Source of the DNA: Kribbella albertanoniae
GTDB taxonomy: Bacteria; Actinomycetota; Actinomycetes; Propionibacteriales; Kribbellaceae
Assembly (NCBI RefSeq): GCF_004348455.1
Contig: NZ_SMKA01000066.1
Coordinates: 1-33,621 of the forward strand
Direction: 5' to 3'
Length of the DNA: 33,621 bases
This document shows positions 33,525 to 33,621 of this stretch, one piece after another. A program made the position numbers and the translations under genes. Numbering within the stretch: the first letter of the stretch is position 1; the number at the start of each line of letters is the position of its first letter. The notes under the pieces were generated by a model. The model worked only from the letters and a program-made list of their open reading frames with translations. It was not told the origin of the DNA and searched no databases.

Positions 33525-33621
33525 TCAGAACCGCAACTCCCGAATCGCCCCCAAATCGATCCCGTACCGCGCATAGACCTTCGTAGTGTTCTCCCCCGTC
33601 AGCTCCGCCTCTCCCACCCCC
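33525..33621 (-). CDS. 3' end of a leftward gene, possibly CaiB/BaiF CoA-transferase-like
   Basis: The last 32 codons of an open frame end with TGA at 33527-33525. The visible tail, GENTTKVYARYGIDLGAIREL with the first part omitted here, has the spacing of the GExTxxVLxxxGxxxxxIxxL motif that ends CaiB/BaiF (family III) CoA-transferases. The match is short and some positions differ (N for H, Y for L), so the family call is tentative. The rest lies off the right edge. Confidence 0.45.
   Translation of the reverse strand, partial: GVGEAELTGENTTKVYARYGIDLGAIRELRF

Overview
The window is about 70% G+C and reads as chromosome of a soil actinomycete. A Kribbella-like member of the Propionibacteriales is my best guess from the mix of SARP regulators, DUF4091 glycosidases, PLL-type propellers and EACC1/caspase genes, but no rRNA or other decisive marker is present. 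I see no tRNA, rRNA, CRISPR array, insertion sequence or prophage.

Left end (1-5.7 kb): the N-terminal 1,102 codons of a secreted RHS/YD-repeat protein run leftward off the edge, so its variable C-terminal tip is missing. Then come a DUF6308-like protein and a luciferase-like flavin oxidoreductase fused to a hemerythrin domain, the latter behind a near-consensus leaderless promoter. Middle left (5.7-10 kb): a large SARP/AfsR-type regulator faces an FMN-reductase and DHFR-fold operon across a perfect 9-bp inverted repeat. From 10 to 12.6 kb a small secreted protein faces a secreted GH30-like glycosidase, itself paired with a second small secreted protein, around a perfect 15-bp inverted repeat.

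Middle (12.6-20 kb): a BBE-type FAD oxidoreductase, a lipoprotein alpha/beta hydrolase, a methyltransferase, two coupled membrane proteins, and a NarL/LiaR-type two-component pair. From 20 to 26 kb: a 1,179-residue Tat-exported DUF4091 glycosidase with a beta-propeller tail and a perfect 10-1-10 palindrome at its 5' end, then a WYL-type regulator divergent from an apparently leaderless epoxide hydrolase.

Right (25.9-29.5 kb): the most interesting module. It encodes a membrane-spanning caspase-like protease with an EF-hand loop and a C-terminal YVTN-type propeller predicted to lie outside the cell, preceded by two paralogous EACC1-type small proteins. This looks like a membrane-sensing conflict or cell-death system. 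After it come a VOC-fold protein with a possible zinc-knuckle insertion and a tightly coupled leftward operon (type III PLP enzyme, MFS exporter, methyltransferase). That operon is preceded by a possible 10-codon leader ORF and hairpin. The last 97 bases are the 3' end of another leftward gene.

All coordinates and motifs were read by eye. Family names rest on motif recognition, not on database searches.
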